Shown piece after piece: positions 1-7,374 of a stretch of DNA of 11,733 nucleotides. Positions within the stretch are counted from its first letter, which is position 1; each line of letters opens with the position of its first letter. Both the position numbers and the translations under genes were made by a program. Source of the DNA: Chloroflexota bacterium (GTDB lineage: Bacteria > Chloroflexota > Dehalococcoidia > JACPQK01); the NCBI GenBank assembly GCA_016190535.1, contig JACPQK010000068.1:1-11733 (forward strand), read 5' to 3'. The notes below the pieces were generated by a model. It ran no database searches. It saw nothing but the letters and a program-made list of their open reading frames with translations, and was not told the DNA's origin.

Positions 1-1252
1 CGCCGCTGACCGCATCGGCTGCGGCCACCAGGTAGCCTTCCACCGTAGAGCAGGGCGCTTCCCCATGGTGGGCACCCAGGGCGTCCACCACCTCTGGGGA
101 GCAACCATAGCGCCGGGCCAGGTCAGCCCCAATTATGGCGTGAGGACCTTCCACCTCGTGGTCCACCGCCTTGCCGATATCATGGAGGAGGCTAGCCCTG
201 CGGGCCAGGTCCACATTGGCCCCCAGCTCTGCCGCCATCATGGTGGCGATATGGGCCACCTCCAGGCTGTGGCGTAACACGTTCTGGCCATAGCTGTAGC
301 GGAAGTAGAGCCGGCCCAGGAGCTTGATAAGCTCCGGATGCAGGCCGGGGATCCCGGCCTCCAGGGCCGCCCGCTCCCCCTCCGCCTTGACGGTAGCCTC
401 CACCTCAGCCTGGGCCTTCTGCACCATCTCTTCAATGCGAGCGGGATGGATGCGCCCGTCCAGGATGAGCTTGCTCAAGGCCAGCCGGGCCACCTCGCGG
501 CGCACTGGGTCGAAGGTAGATACGGCCACGGTCTCAGGGGTGTCATCGATAATCAGGTCCACCCCCGTGGCCTGCTCGAAGGCGCGTATGTTGCGCCCCT
601 CCCGGCCAATTACCCGGCCCTTCATCTCATCGTTGGGCAGGGGCACCACTGAGACCGTGGTCTCGGAGACCACGTCGGTGGCACAACGCTGGATGGCCTG
701 AGCCACGATATCCCGGGCCCGGGCCTCGGCCTCCTCTTTCACCTGGGCCTCCGTCTGCCGGGCCACCCGGGAGGCCTCTTCCCGGACTTCGTCCTCAATC
801 CGCTTGAGGAGAAGGGCCTTAGCTTCTGCGGTGGAGAGGCCGGAGGTCAGCTCCAGTTGCTCCAGCTCCCTCTTCCGCAGCTCCTCTACCTGGGCCCTCA
901 GTTGAGCGATCTCCTTCTCCCGCTGCTCCAGGGAGCGGCTCCGCCGGTCCAGAGCCTCCAGCTTGCGGTCCAGGTTCTCTTCTTTCTGGGCCAGGCGGCG
1001 CTCCACCCGCTGGAGGTCGCCCCGGCGCTGCCGGAGCTCCACCTCCCCCGCCTGCTTGAGGGTGATAGCCTCTTCCTTGGCCTGGAGGAGGATCTCCTTT
1101 TGCTGAGTGCGGGCCTCCTCCAGCAGCCGGGAGACCTCGGTCCTGGCCTGTTGCCTCTGTTTGCTCAGGAGTAGATACTGGAGAGCAAAGGTAATAGCAG
1201 CCCCAATTCCCAGGGCTGCCAAGGCAATTGCGATGGTAATTCCAATTCCCAT
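1..1252 (-). CDS. rny: Ribonuclease Y, 5' part (truncated by window edge)
   Basis: Membrane-anchored endoribonuclease that starts mRNA decay in many bacteria lacking RNase E. The frame reads open from an ATG at 1252 to the left edge, giving 417 residues; family members are about 510-520 aa, so roughly the last 100 residues lie outside. Domains in order: an N-terminal membrane helix (about residues 2-25, start [17 protein letters not shown]); a long charged coiled coil (about 30-195, rich in E, R, K, Q and L); a KH RNA-binding domain with the [12 protein letters not shown] signature at 212-223; and the HD phosphohydrolase domain with metal ligands H328, H357-D358 (in LLHDIGK) and the H395-H396 pair. 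The Shine-Dalgarno is weak (GTGAG about 8 bases upstream). It follows recX by 84 bp in the same direction, with a possible promoter of its own. The family call is secure; only the C-terminus is unseen. Confidence 0.96.
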   Translation of the reverse strand, partial: MGIGITIAIALAALGIGAAITFALQYLLLSKQRQQARTEVSRLLEEARTQQKEILLQAKEEAITLKQAGEVELRQRRGDLQRVERRLAQKEENLDRKLEALDRRSRSLEQREKEIAQLRAQVEELRKRELEQLELTSGLSTAEAKALLLKRIEDEVREEASRVARQTEAQVKEEAEARARDIVAQAIQRCATDVVSETTVSVVPLPNDEMKGRVIGREGRNIRAFEQATGVDLIIDDTPETVAVSTFDPVRREVARLALSKLILDGRIHPARIEEMVQKAQAEVEATVKAEGERAALEAGIPGLHPELIKLLGRLYFRYSYGQNVLRHSLEVAHIATMMAAELGANVDLARRASLLHDIGKAVDHEVEGPHAIIGADLARRYGCSPEVVDALGAHHGEAPCSTVEGYLVAAADAVSG

Positions 1253-1304
1253 GGCTAGAGCTCACTTTCTTAAATGCCCCGACATGGCCCAAGCCATTCG
1301 GGTA

Positions 1305-1334
1305 ATGTTACCGTTTACTACCTGCAATAGTCAA
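1305..1334 (-). promoter_or_regulatory. Possible sigma-70 promoter for rny
   Basis: On the minus strand, TTGACT (1329-1334, 5/6 match to the -35 consensus) is followed after 18 bp by TAACAT (1305-1310, 4/6 match to the -10). It starts just downstream of the recX stop and lies 52 bp before the rny ATG. A 12-nt imperfect palindrome, GGTAATGTTACC (1301-1312), covers the -10 and could be an operator or chance. Hexamer matches alone are weak evidence, so rny may also be read from the recA promoter. Confidence 0.4.
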
Positions 1335-1336
1335 GA

Positions 1337-2002
1337 CTAAGATTCCTCAATCGGGCAGCTACCCATGCCCTCTGGTGCCCGTGCCTCCACCCATGTATGT
1401 GCCACCACGGCGCGGACAGTATCGGGCGCAAACCCCCGGCGGCGAAGTCCGGCGCTCAACCGGCGGCGGAAGGCAGCCTCGTCCTGGAGGGGGAGATGGC
1501 GGGCCAGCTTGCCGGCTGCGGCATAAGCACAGGCCTCCTCGTCCAGGCCCGCTACAGCCTCGCTGGCCAAGTCCGCCTCAATGCCCAGGTGCCGGAGCTC
1601 CCAGAGCAGACCCTGCCGGCCCAGGGGGTGCCCCTGCTCCCTGTGCTCCCGCCAGAACCGGGCGAAGGCGCTATCGTCCAGCAGCCCCTGCCCCTCGAGC
1701 AGGTGCACTACCTGGGAGATGGCCCCCGGCTCGATGCCGGCCCGGAGAAGACGGGACTCCATCTCCACCCTGCTCCGCGGCCGGTAGGAGAGGAGACGGT
1801 GGGCCTTATCCAGGCCCCGATGTACCTCCTCCCCTGCCCTCAGGATAGCTAATCGTCCTTCCGATAGCTCCTGACCGGCAGCTAGCCCCGCCTCGGCCAA
1901 CACGGAGAGGCTGAGATGGATGGTCTGCCCGTCGTCCAACCGGATGCAGGCCCGGCGCCGCGGGGGGCTGTGGAGTGCCTCTATAGCAACAATTCTTCCC
2001 AT
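1337..2002 (-). CDS. recX: RecX family regulatory protein
   Basis: RecX binds RecA filaments and limits their growth and recombinase/coprotease activity. The 221-aa product has the usual RecX build: an N-terminal beta-rich stretch (VAIEALHSPPRRRACIRLDD), then repeated three-helix units. Around residues 67-130 it shows the family-typical sequence A..LLSYRPRS..E...RL followed by LLEGQGLLDDSAFARFW and a G...L..ELRHLGI segment. Another helical repeat lies near the C-terminus (FRRRLSAGLRRRGF). It starts 22 bp after the recA stop on the same strand, the classic recA-recX pair, so co-transcription is likely. Only a weak AGG-type ribosome site precedes the ATG. The length is within the family range (about 150-270 aa). 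RecX is poorly conserved, so this call rests on context as well as sequence. Confidence 0.9.
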   Translation of the reverse strand: MGRIVAIEALHSPPRRRACIRLDDGQTIHLSLSVLAEAGLAAGQELSEGRLAILRAGEEVHRGLDKAHRLLSYRPRSRVEMESRLLRAGIEPGAISQVVHLLEGQGLLDDSAFARFWREHREQGHPLGRQGLLWELRHLGIEADLASEAVAGLDEEACAYAAAGKLARHLPLQDEAAFRRRLSAGLRRRGFAPDTVRAVVAHTWVEARAPEGMGSCPIEES

Positions 2003-2024
2003 GCCCTGACCTAGGGCCGGGAGG

Positions 2025-3062
2025 CTAGCCCTGAGGTTCTTCCTCAGGATTCGGTGGGGATAGGGGGATGCTGACAGCGGCGGAATGGGTACGGAGGGCA
2101 GTCTCCAGCTCCTTGCCCACTTGGGGATGTTCTTTCAGATACTGCTTGGCATTCTCTCGACCCTGGCCCAGGCGGGTCTCCCCGTAGGTGAAGAAGGCCC
2201 CGCTCTTGCGGACCAGGCCAAAAGCCACCCCCAGGTCAACCAGGTCACCCTCTTTGCTGATCCCCTGATTGAACATGATGTCGAACTCAGCCGTGCGGAA
2301 AGGAGGGGCTACTTTGTTCTTCACTATCCGGGCCCGCACCCGGATGCCTGTAGCCTCGGTGCCCACCTTGATGGACTCCGCGCGCCGCAAGTCGATGCGC
2401 ACGGAACTGTAGAACTTGAGGGCGCGCCCACCGGGGGTCACCTCAGGGTTGCCGAAGACTATGCCCACCTTTTCCCGGAGCTGGTTGATAAAGACCAGCG
2501 CCGTCCTGGACTTGCTTATGGCCGCACAGAGCTTACGCAGGGCCTGGGACATGAGCCGTGCCTGGAGCCCCACCTGGGGGTCGCCCATCCCACCCTGGAG
2601 CTCCGCCCGGGGGACGAGGGCGGCCACGCTGTCCAGCACAATCACATCCACCGCTGCCGAGCGCACCAGGGCCTCAGCAATCTCCAGGGCCTGCTCAGCA
2701 CTATCAGGCTGGGCCACCCAGAGCTCCTCCACCTTTACCCCGCAGCGGCTGGCGTAAGCAGGGTCCATGGCGTGCTCGACGTCGATATAGGCCGCCAGGC
2801 CCCCAGCCTTCTGGGCCTCGGCAATGATATGCTGGGCCAGGGTAGACTTCCCAGAAGACTCGGCCCCGAAGACCTCGGTGACCCGTCCCCGGGGGATACC
2901 TCCCACACCCAGCGCCAGGTCCAGTGCCAGGGAACCACTGGAGATTGTCTCCACGGCCATGCGGATAGAGCTCTCCCCCAGGCGCATGATGGTGCCCCGG
3001 CCAAACTGTCTCTCGATCTGGGAGACGGCCAAATCCAGAGCCTTTAGTCGTTCCGTCTCCAT
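2025..3062 (-). CDS. recA: Recombinase A (RecA)
   Basis: ATP-dependent strand-exchange protein for homologous recombination and the trigger of LexA cleavage in SOS. Seen directly: Walker [10 protein letters not shown], catalytic E in [10 protein letters not shown], Walker B VIVLDS, and the DNA-binding L2 loop running from NQLREKVG to TPGG. I chose the ATG at 3062 over the longer frame opening with TTG at 3086. AAAAGGATAGGG directly precedes this ATG, and from it the landmark residues fall at K72, E96 and D144, exactly the E. coli numbering. The protein is then 345 aa, normal for the family. It heads a likely recA-recX unit with a recognisable promoter upstream. The C-terminal tail is short and moderately acidic (PNPEEEPQG). 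No intein or frameshift was seen. Confidence 0.98.
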   Translation of the reverse strand: METERLKALDLAVSQIERQFGRGTIMRLGESSIRMAVETISSGSLALDLALGVGGIPRGRVTEVFGAESSGKSTLAQHIIAEAQKAGGLAAYIDVEHAMDPAYASRCGVKVEELWVAQPDSAEQALEIAEALVRSAAVDVIVLDSVAALVPRAELQGGMGDPQVGLQARLMSQALRKLCAAISKSRTALVFINQLREKVGIVFGNPEVTPGGRALKFYSSVRIDLRRAESIKVGTEATGIRVRARIVKNKVAPPFRTAEFDIMFNQGISKEGDLVDLGVAFGLVRKSGAFFTYGETRLGQGRENAKQYLKEHPQVGKELETALRTHSAAVSIPLSPPNPEEEPQG

Positions 3063-3104
3063 CCCTATCCTTTTAATCCCGACCAAACAAACAGAATTTG
3101 TGTC

Positions 3105-3133
3105 ATCTTATCACAAGAGACGCCTGAAAGCAA
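3105..3133 (-). promoter_or_regulatory. Likely recA promoter
   Basis: On the minus strand, TTGCTT (3128-3133) is separated by exactly 17 bp from TAAGAT (3105-3110). The -10 is preceded by TG and one base (TGATAAGAT), an extended -10 that would make up for the poor -35. The predicted start of transcription near 3098 leaves a leader of about 35 nt with the recA ribosome site. I looked for a GAAC-N4-GTTC-like or CTGT-N8-ACAG-like LexA box here and saw none. Confidence 0.55.
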
Positions 3134-3254
3134 ACTCAGAAGGGCCCAGGCCGTTTTCTATTACCCCCGGCTGATGGTCATCAACAAAACACACCGCCTT
3201 TACGCAGGCTGGGGTTCACCCTCATCCCTTCGCCTCGCTCAGGGCAAGCTCTAA

Positions 3255-3277
3255 CCTTCCCCCATCGAGGGGGAAGG
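3255..3277. repeat. Hairpin inside the 216-bp element
   Basis: Perfect 9-bp stem CCTTCCCCC (3255-3263) / GGGGGAAGG (3269-3277) with the 5-nt loop ATCGA. No T-run follows on either strand, so it does not look like a standard intrinsic terminator. Confidence 0.7.
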
Positions 3278-3289
3278 GATTGCCTCTCT

Positions 3290-3310
3290 CCTCTCCCTTG
3301 AGGGGAGAGG
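3290..3310. repeat. Hairpin inside the 216-bp element
   Basis: Perfect 8-bp stem CCTCTCCC (3290-3297) / GGGAGAGG (3303-3310) with the loop TTGAG. Together with the flanking TGAGGGTG it forms a unit (3295-3325) that recurs, degenerate, at 5392-5421. Confidence 0.7.
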
Positions 3311-3414
3311 ACTACGGTGAGGGTGAAGGTCTTGCCCACCATAAGGCATATTATTTACTTGATGACCATAAGCCGGGGGCTCCATGCCCCATCCTTCTCA
3401 CGAAAATACGTTGT

Positions 3415-3509
3415 CCTCGTAGGGAGGAACTCCGTGTCCTCCCGCCCAAAGGGCACCCGGCGGGCTTCGTCGTGAGCGCCGAACGGCACAGAGTCCCGCC
3501 CCTACGACC
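3415..3509. repeat. Second, imperfect inverted repeat
   Basis: The left arm (from 3417, TCGTAGGGAGGAACTCCGTG) and the reverse complement of the right arm (3484-3507, TCGTAGGGGCGGGACTCTGTG) agree at about 16 of 24 columns, with an identical 8-nt outer end TCGTAGGG. Between them lies a 6-bp inverted pair, CCCGCC (3441-3446) / GGCGGG (3459-3464). The CGTAGGGGCGGG-type sequence resembles dispersed intergenic repeats seen in many environmental genomes (from general knowledge, not searched). It is non-coding by composition. Confidence 0.5.
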
Positions 3510-3582
3510 ATGACAGTCTTCAAGGGCATTTTCATTCGCTGTGGTGCCCCGATTGCATCCGGGCATGGACGATTGCGCGAGA

Positions 3583-3611
3583 TTGACACACCGTGGGGAC
3601 AGATTTACAAT
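3583..3611 (+). promoter_or_regulatory. Strong sigma-70-type promoter for the flavoprotein gene
   Basis: A perfect -35 hexamer TTGACA (3583-3588), a 17-bp spacer and TACAAT (3606-3611, 5/6 match) read toward the flavoprotein gene. Transcription would start near 3618, leaving a leader of about 87 nt before the ATG at 3705. An inverted repeat, CAGATT-TAC-AATCTG (3600-3614), overlaps the -10 and could be a repressor site, or it could belong to the surrounding repeat family. Confidence 0.65.
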
Positions 3612-3688
3612 CTGCCTGGTCTGTCCTCTGCACAGCAGCAGGGGGGTGGTGCTGAGGGCCTGTGAGCCACGAGTTGGGGCCATTGATG

Positions 3689-3696
3689 TAAGGAGG
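3689..3696 (+). promoter_or_regulatory. Ribosome binding site of the flavoprotein gene
   Basis: TAAGGAGG, a near-perfect Shine-Dalgarno, lies 8 bp before the ATG at 3705. It fixes the start and is much stronger than the sites of most neighbouring genes. Confidence 0.85.
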
Positions 3697-3704
3697 CCGA
3701 AGCT

Positions 3705-5369
3705 ATGCCTGATAGAGTAATTGAGACCGACGTTCTGGTACTGGGTGGTGGGCTGGCGGGCTGCATCGCCGCCATAAGGGCCCGGGAACAGGGGGCCAAG
3801 GTGTTGGTGGTGGACAAGGCAGCTATCCGCAGGAGCGGCGAAGCAGGCAGGGGCAACTACTTCTATACCTCCTATCTCAATTCCGGAGAGCCCTGGGACA
3901 CCCCCGAGGTCTACCGTCAATGGTACCAGGATGTCCGGCAGGGGTTAGTGGATATGAAAGTGGTGGATGCCCTGGTAGTACCCCATCAGGTCCCCGTCAT
4001 CAACTACGTGGAGAAACTGGGCGTCTCTCTCAAGGACCCCCGCACAGGCAAGTACGTGCGCAAGGCACGCGGATGGACGGACCAGGTACACACCATTGTC
4101 TTCCGCGGCGAGAACATGAAGCTCACCCTGGGCCAGCGGGTAAAGGAGACTGGCGCGGATGTGATGGAAGGAGTGCACCTCACCAACCTGCTTACCTTGA
4201 AGGGGAGGGCCGTCGGTGCCACGGGTTTCCACGTGAGGAGTGGCGATTTCTACACCTTCAAGGCCAAGGCCGTGGTCTTGGGCCTGGGCAATCCCCAGCG
4301 TATCCTGGATACCCCTGACCATAACCCCTTTAACACCTACCACAAGCCCTGGCATGCCGGCACTGGCTACGCCCTGGCCTACCGGGCGGGAGTCGAGCTT
4401 TCTAACCTGGAGTTCATCTATGCTAACCTCTTCCCCCGGTTCTGCACGGCGGCTGGCGTCCTGCGCGAGGCGGGTGGCAAGCTCATAAACGGCTTGGGGG
4501 AGCCTATTGTCCAGCGGCCCGATAGGCCTGGAGAGAGGAGCTTTGGCTTTGCCGTAACCGCCTCCGCCTACCGGGAGATTAACGCCGGGCGCGGCCCTAT
4601 CTACCTGGACTGCCGCCATGTAAGCGAGCAAGAGCTGAAAAACCTGGAGGACAACGTGATGCTGGATGCCCCTCTGCTCAAGGAGTACCTGGAGCAATCG
4701 GGCATTGACCTGCGCAAGGACCTGGTGGAGTTCCTCCCCCTCCTGGGCGAGTGGTCAGCCACCGGCTCGCCCAAGGGCATCCTCATCGATGAGAAGTGCC
4801 ACTCCTGCGTGCCTGGGCTATTCGTGGTGGGTGACCTGGCTACCCCCAGCGACGCCTGTTCCGGGGCCTTCACCACGGGCTATGTGGCGGGGGTGGAGGC
4901 GGCCAAGTATGCTGGGCGGATCCCTTCCTGCGAGGTGGATGAAGCCGAAGCTAGAGAGGAGAAGGCCAGGGTCTTTGCTCCCCTGGGCAGGAGCACGGGC
5001 ATTGGATGGCAGGAGTTTGAGACTACGGTGCGCCGCGCCATGATAGAGTACGTAAGCCAGGTCCGGACGGACCTGGGCCTCAAGACGGCCATGAGTGCTT
5101 TCAAGACGGCGGAGAAGTATGTCCCTCACCTCAAGGCTGCCAACTACCATGAGCTTATGAGGGCTATGGAGGCCGTGGATATCCTCCACTTCGACCAGTT
5201 AATGACGGCGGCAGCCCTGGAGAGGACGGAGACCCGCTTCGCTTTCCTCATTGGCCACTACCGGGCGGACTATCCCCAGCGGGATGAAGAGAACTGGAAG
5301 GAAGTGGCCACCATTGTGAAGAGGGACGGAGACAGGATTGCCGTGTCCCGAAGACGAATGAACCTCTAG
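3705..5369 (+). CDS. FAD-dependent oxidoreductase, SdhA/FrdA/AprA superfamily
   Basis: A 554-aa soluble flavoprotein, predicted cytoplasmic (no signal peptide). The N-terminus has the Rossmann dinucleotide motif VLGGGLAG (residues 12-19), with an acidic D37 at the end of the second strand and a G-R-G segment at 48-50. GTGYALAYRAG (219-229) and GRGPIYLD (295-302) are typical of the fumarate reductase/succinate dehydrogenase flavoprotein fold. A second FAD-contact motif, GLFVVGDLA (371-379), follows a CxxC (C365, C368). The C-terminal helical domain ends with GHYRADYPQRDEENW (517-531), as in SdhA. The HPT motif that carries the SDH/FRD catalytic histidine is absent: the matching place reads ANLFPR (240-245). 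The substrate is therefore probably not succinate/fumarate; the layout is closer to AprA-like proteins. No iron-sulfur partner subunit (AprB/SdhB-like) or membrane anchor is adjacent. It has its own promoter and an excellent ribosome site. Function unknown beyond the superfamily. Confidence 0.85.
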   Translation: MPDRVIETDVLVLGGGLAGCIAAIRAREQGAKVLVVDKAAIRRSGEAGRGNYFYTSYLNSGEPWDTPEVYRQWYQDVRQGLVDMKVVDALVVPHQVPVINYVEKLGVSLKDPRTGKYVRKARGWTDQVHTIVFRGENMKLTLGQRVKETGADVMEGVHLTNLLTLKGRAVGATGFHVRSGDFYTFKAKAVVLGLGNPQRILDTPDHNPFNTYHKPWHAGTGYALAYRAGVELSNLEFIYANLFPRFCTAAGVLREAGGKLINGLGEPIVQRPDRPGERSFGFAVTASAYREINAGRGPIYLDCRHVSEQELKNLEDNVMLDAPLLKEYLEQSGIDLRKDLVEFLPLLGEWSATGSPKGILIDEKCHSCVPGLFVVGDLATPSDACSGAFTTGYVAGVEAAKYAGRIPSCEVDEAEAREEKARVFAPLGRSTGIGWQEFETTVRRAMIEYVSQVRTDLGLKTAMSAFKTAEKYVPHLKAANYHELMRAMEAVDILHFDQLMTAAALERTETRFAFLIGHYRADYPQRDEENWKEVATIVKRDGDRIAVSRRRMNL

Positions 5370-5391
5370 GCCGAAGACATTACCTTTAGCG

Positions 5392-5421
5392 CCCTTGACG
5401 GGGAGGGCTGGGGTAAGGGTG
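5392..5421. repeat. Degenerate partial copy of the 3295-3325 repeat unit
   Basis: CCCTTGACGGGGAGGG... through GGGTAAGGGTG matches 3295-3325 (CCCTTGAGGGGAGAGG... through GTGAGGGTG) at about 25 of 31 aligned columns with one gap, in the same orientation. It lies in the 77-bp gap between the convergent flavoprotein and ftsH genes. Confidence 0.5.
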
Positions 5422-5430
5422 TTTAAGCTC

Positions 5431-5445
5431 CCCTCCTGCGGAGGG
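5431..5445. terminator. Small hairpin between convergent genes
   Basis: Stem CCCTCC (5431-5436) / GGAGGG (5440-5445) with loop TGC, 1 bp beyond the ftsH stop and about 60 bp after the flavoprotein stop. The position suits a bidirectional terminator, but no T-run follows on either strand, so the role is uncertain. Confidence 0.3.
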
Positions 5446-5446
5446 A

Positions 5447-7288
5447 TCAGTTAACGGGGGCGGGCTTGAGCTCTGGGGTGAGCGACTTGAACAACTCCTC
5501 CAGGTCGGGCCCCTCGAGGGTTTCCTTGACCATCAGGGCCTCAGCCACCTGGGTCAGCCTGGCCCGGTTCTGGACAAGGATCTCGCGGGTGGCACTGTAG
5601 GCCCGGTCAATTATGGACTTTATCTCCGCGTCGATCTCATCGGCCGTGCGCTCGCTGTAGTCCTTCTGGTCATCCACTGTCCGCCCCAGGAAGATGAGCT
5701 CTTGACGTCGGCCAAAGGTGCGCGGGCCTAGCTTGGAACTCATGCCCCATTCTTTCACCATCCGTGTTGCCAGGCCAGTCGCCTTCTCCAGGTCATCCTG
5801 GGGCCCTGTGCTGGGCTCTCCAAAGACCAACTCCTCGGCGACGCGGCCGCCCAGCAGGGTGGCCAGTATCGGCTGGAGCTGACTGGGCGTGTAAAAATGC
5901 CTGTCCTCCACTGGTAGCTGCTTGGTGTAGCCTCCGGCCATGCCCCGGGCCACGATGGATATCTTGTGTACGGGGTCAGCGTTGGGCAGCAGATAGGCAG
6001 CCAGGGCATGCCCCGCCTCGTGATAGGCCGTGATCTCCTTTTCCCGGGTAGAGATGATACGACTCCTGCGTTCTGGGCCTAGCAGCACCCGGTCAATAGC
6101 TTCCTCCAGCTCGGAGTTAGTGACAGCCCTCTTACTGCGTCGGGCGGCGAGGAGGGCAGCTTCGTTCACCAGATTAGCCAGGTCAGCGCCGCTAAAGCCC
6201 GGGGTCTGCTTGGCCAGCTTCTCCAGTTCTACGCCGGTGTCCATAGGCTTGCCCCGGATATGGACCTCCAGGATCTCCTTGCGCCCCTTGATGTCTGGCA
6301 GGTCCAGGAGTACCCGGCGATCGAAGCGGCCCGGTCGCAGCAAGGCCGGGTCGAGGATATCGGGACGGTTGGTGGCAGAGACGACGATGACATTGGTGTT
6401 GCTGTCGAACCCGTCCATCTCCACCAGTATCTGGTTTAGGGTTTGCTCCCGCTCGTCGTGGCCCCCACCCAGGCCAGCTCCCCGGTGCCGGCCCACGGCG
6501 TCTATCTCATCCACAAAGACGATGCAAGGAGCATTGCGCTTGGCCTGATCGAAGAGGTCCCTGACCCGAGAGGCGCCCACCCCCACAAACATCTCCACAA
6601 ACTCGCTACCACTTATGGAGAAGAAGGGGACTCCCGCCTCGCCCGCCACCGCCCGGGCCAGCAGGGTCTTGCCGGTGCCTGGTGGCCCCACCAGGAGCAC
6701 CCCTCGGGGGATGCGGGCACCCAGGGAGATGAAACGGTCCGGGTAACGGAGGAACTCCACCACCTCTTGGAGCTCCTGTTTGGCCTCGTCAGCCCCGGCT
6801 ACATCCCCAAAGGTGACTGTGGGGCGATTCCCGGTGAAGAGCCTTGCCCGGCTCTTACCAAAGCTGAGGGCCTGGCTGTTGGTCCCCTGGGCCTGGCGCA
6901 TCATGAACAAGAGGAGAGCGCCGAAGAAGATGATGGGCAGGAAGTTGATGAGCAATCCCAGCACATTGCCAAAACGGCTGGCCTCCTTCACTACTACCTC
7001 GAGCGCGCCAGGACCTGTCTTGACCCCGGCCTCCTGGAGAAGCTGAAAGAGGCTGAGTCCCTCTTCCTTGCGGGATACCAGCTTGTCCCCGTTGTTGAGC
7101 TGAGCGGTGATACTCACCCCCTGTACCTCCAGGCGGGTGATCTGCCCTTGCTCGGCGTAGCTGATGATGGTAGACAGAGGGACCTCATCGCCCCCCTGGG
7201 GTGAGGAGAACATGGTAAAGAGCAGGGCCACCGCCGCCACCAGCAGGAGCATGTATATGAAGCTGTTCTTGCGCCAGCGCGTGTTCAT
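5447..7288 (-). CDS. ftsH: ATP-dependent zinc metalloprotease FtsH
   Basis: Membrane-bound AAA+ protease that extracts and degrades misassembled membrane proteins and some regulators. The 613-aa product has a first membrane helix (about 9-27), an extracytoplasmic FtsH domain (about 35-105), and a second helix (about 108-130). The AAA module carries Walker A GPPGTGKT (201-208), Walker B IVFVDEID (256-263), the pore sequence F-V-G-V-G (234-238) and the second region of homology ([17 protein letters not shown], 307-323). The M41 peptidase domain has the zinc motif HEAGH (423-427), with D499 in QDDLEKAT as the likely third ligand. Every key residue is present, so it should be active. The ATG at 7288 is preceded by AGAAGGA at 5 bp. 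It is transcribed alone, with a good promoter upstream and the flavoprotein gene converging from the other side. The length is normal for the family. Confidence 0.98.
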   Translation of the reverse strand: MNTRWRKNSFIYMLLLVAAVALLFTMFSSPQGGDEVPLSTIISYAEQGQITRLEVQGVSITAQLNNGDKLVSRKEEGLSLFQLLQEAGVKTGPGALEVVVKEASRFGNVLGLLINFLPIIFFGALLLFMMRQAQGTNSQALSFGKSRARLFTGNRPTVTFGDVAGADEAKQELQEVVEFLRYPDRFISLGARIPRGVLLVGPPGTGKTLLARAVAGEAGVPFFSISGSEFVEMFVGVGASRVRDLFDQAKRNAPCIVFVDEIDAVGRHRGAGLGGGHDEREQTLNQILVEMDGFDSNTNVIVVSATNRPDILDPALLRPGRFDRRVLLDLPDIKGRKEILEVHIRGKPMDTGVELEKLAKQTPGFSGADLANLVNEAALLAARRSKRAVTNSELEEAIDRVLLGPERRSRIISTREKEITAYHEAGHALAAYLLPNADPVHKISIVARGMAGGYTKQLPVEDRHFYTPSQLQPILATLLGGRVAEELVFGEPSTGPQDDLEKATGLATRMVKEWGMSSKLGPRTFGRRQELIFLGRTVDDQKDYSERTADEIDAEIKSIIDRAYSATREILVQNRARLTQVAEALMVKETLEGPDLEELFKSLTPELKPAPVN

Positions 7289-7321
7289 TTTTCCTTCTGA
7301 ATTCTCCCTGTTGGGGCTTTG

Positions 7322-7350
7322 ATTATATCATAATCGCAGATTAGGGTGAA
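7322..7350 (-). promoter_or_regulatory. ftsH promoter
   Basis: On the minus strand, TTCACC (7345-7350, 4/6) is followed by a 17-bp spacer and a perfect -10 TATAAT (7322-7327) with an extended TGA in front. Predicted transcription starts near 7315, giving a leader of about 27 nt that contains the AGAAGGA ribosome site. No CIRCE-type inverted repeat (a common heat-shock operator) was seen nearby. Confidence 0.7.
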
Positions 7351-7374
7351 AGCATGGAAGGCCGGGTTCGCTTA

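Larger units (their letters stand above)
3164..3379. repeat. 216-bp element with 21-bp terminal inverted repeats (MITE-like)
   Basis: The ends 3164-3184 and 3359-3379 are inverted copies matching at 20 of 21 positions (left arm begins CCCCCGGCTGATGG; mismatch at 3173/3370). A second inverted pair, TTCACCCTCA (3215-3224) and TGAGGGTGAA (3318-3327), is perfect and shares the same centre (about 3271), so the whole unit can fold into one long stem. Two local hairpins sit inside it. There is no coding frame of note, so it resembles a non-autonomous miniature element or a large REP/BIME-type repeat. I see no clear target-site duplication at the ends. Confidence 0.75.

Noticed and set aside
819..1292. 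157-aa minus-strand frame overlapping the rny start
   Set aside because: Out-of-frame reading of the rny coiled-coil segment, giving Gly/Ala/Pro-rich low-complexity sequence.
2085..3047. 320-aa open frame on the plus strand opposite recA
   Set aside because: It lies wholly antisense to an unmistakable recA and looks like a by-product of GC-rich codon usage. The sequence is low-complexity in His, Gly and Leu with no recognisable domain.
3164..3509. CRISPR array
   Set aside because: The repeats are inverted and of different types; there are no regularly spaced direct repeats and no cas genes.
3280..3513. 77-aa plus-strand frame in the repeat region
   Set aside because: It is built from hairpin repeats, with no ribosome site and no recognisable domain.
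3612..3704. Riboswitch in the flavoprotein leader
   Set aside because: Only short 5-bp pairings are visible in the roughly 87-nt leader and no known riboswitch core was recognised.
3351..3920. 189-aa minus-strand frame across the intergenic repeats and the start of the flavoprotein gene
   Set aside because: It crosses inverted repeats and overlaps the well-supported flavoprotein start; composition and lack of motifs argue against coding.
6443..7204. 253-aa plus-strand frame opposite ftsH
   Set aside because: Antisense shadow of the conserved FtsH AAA domain; no motif or ribosome site.
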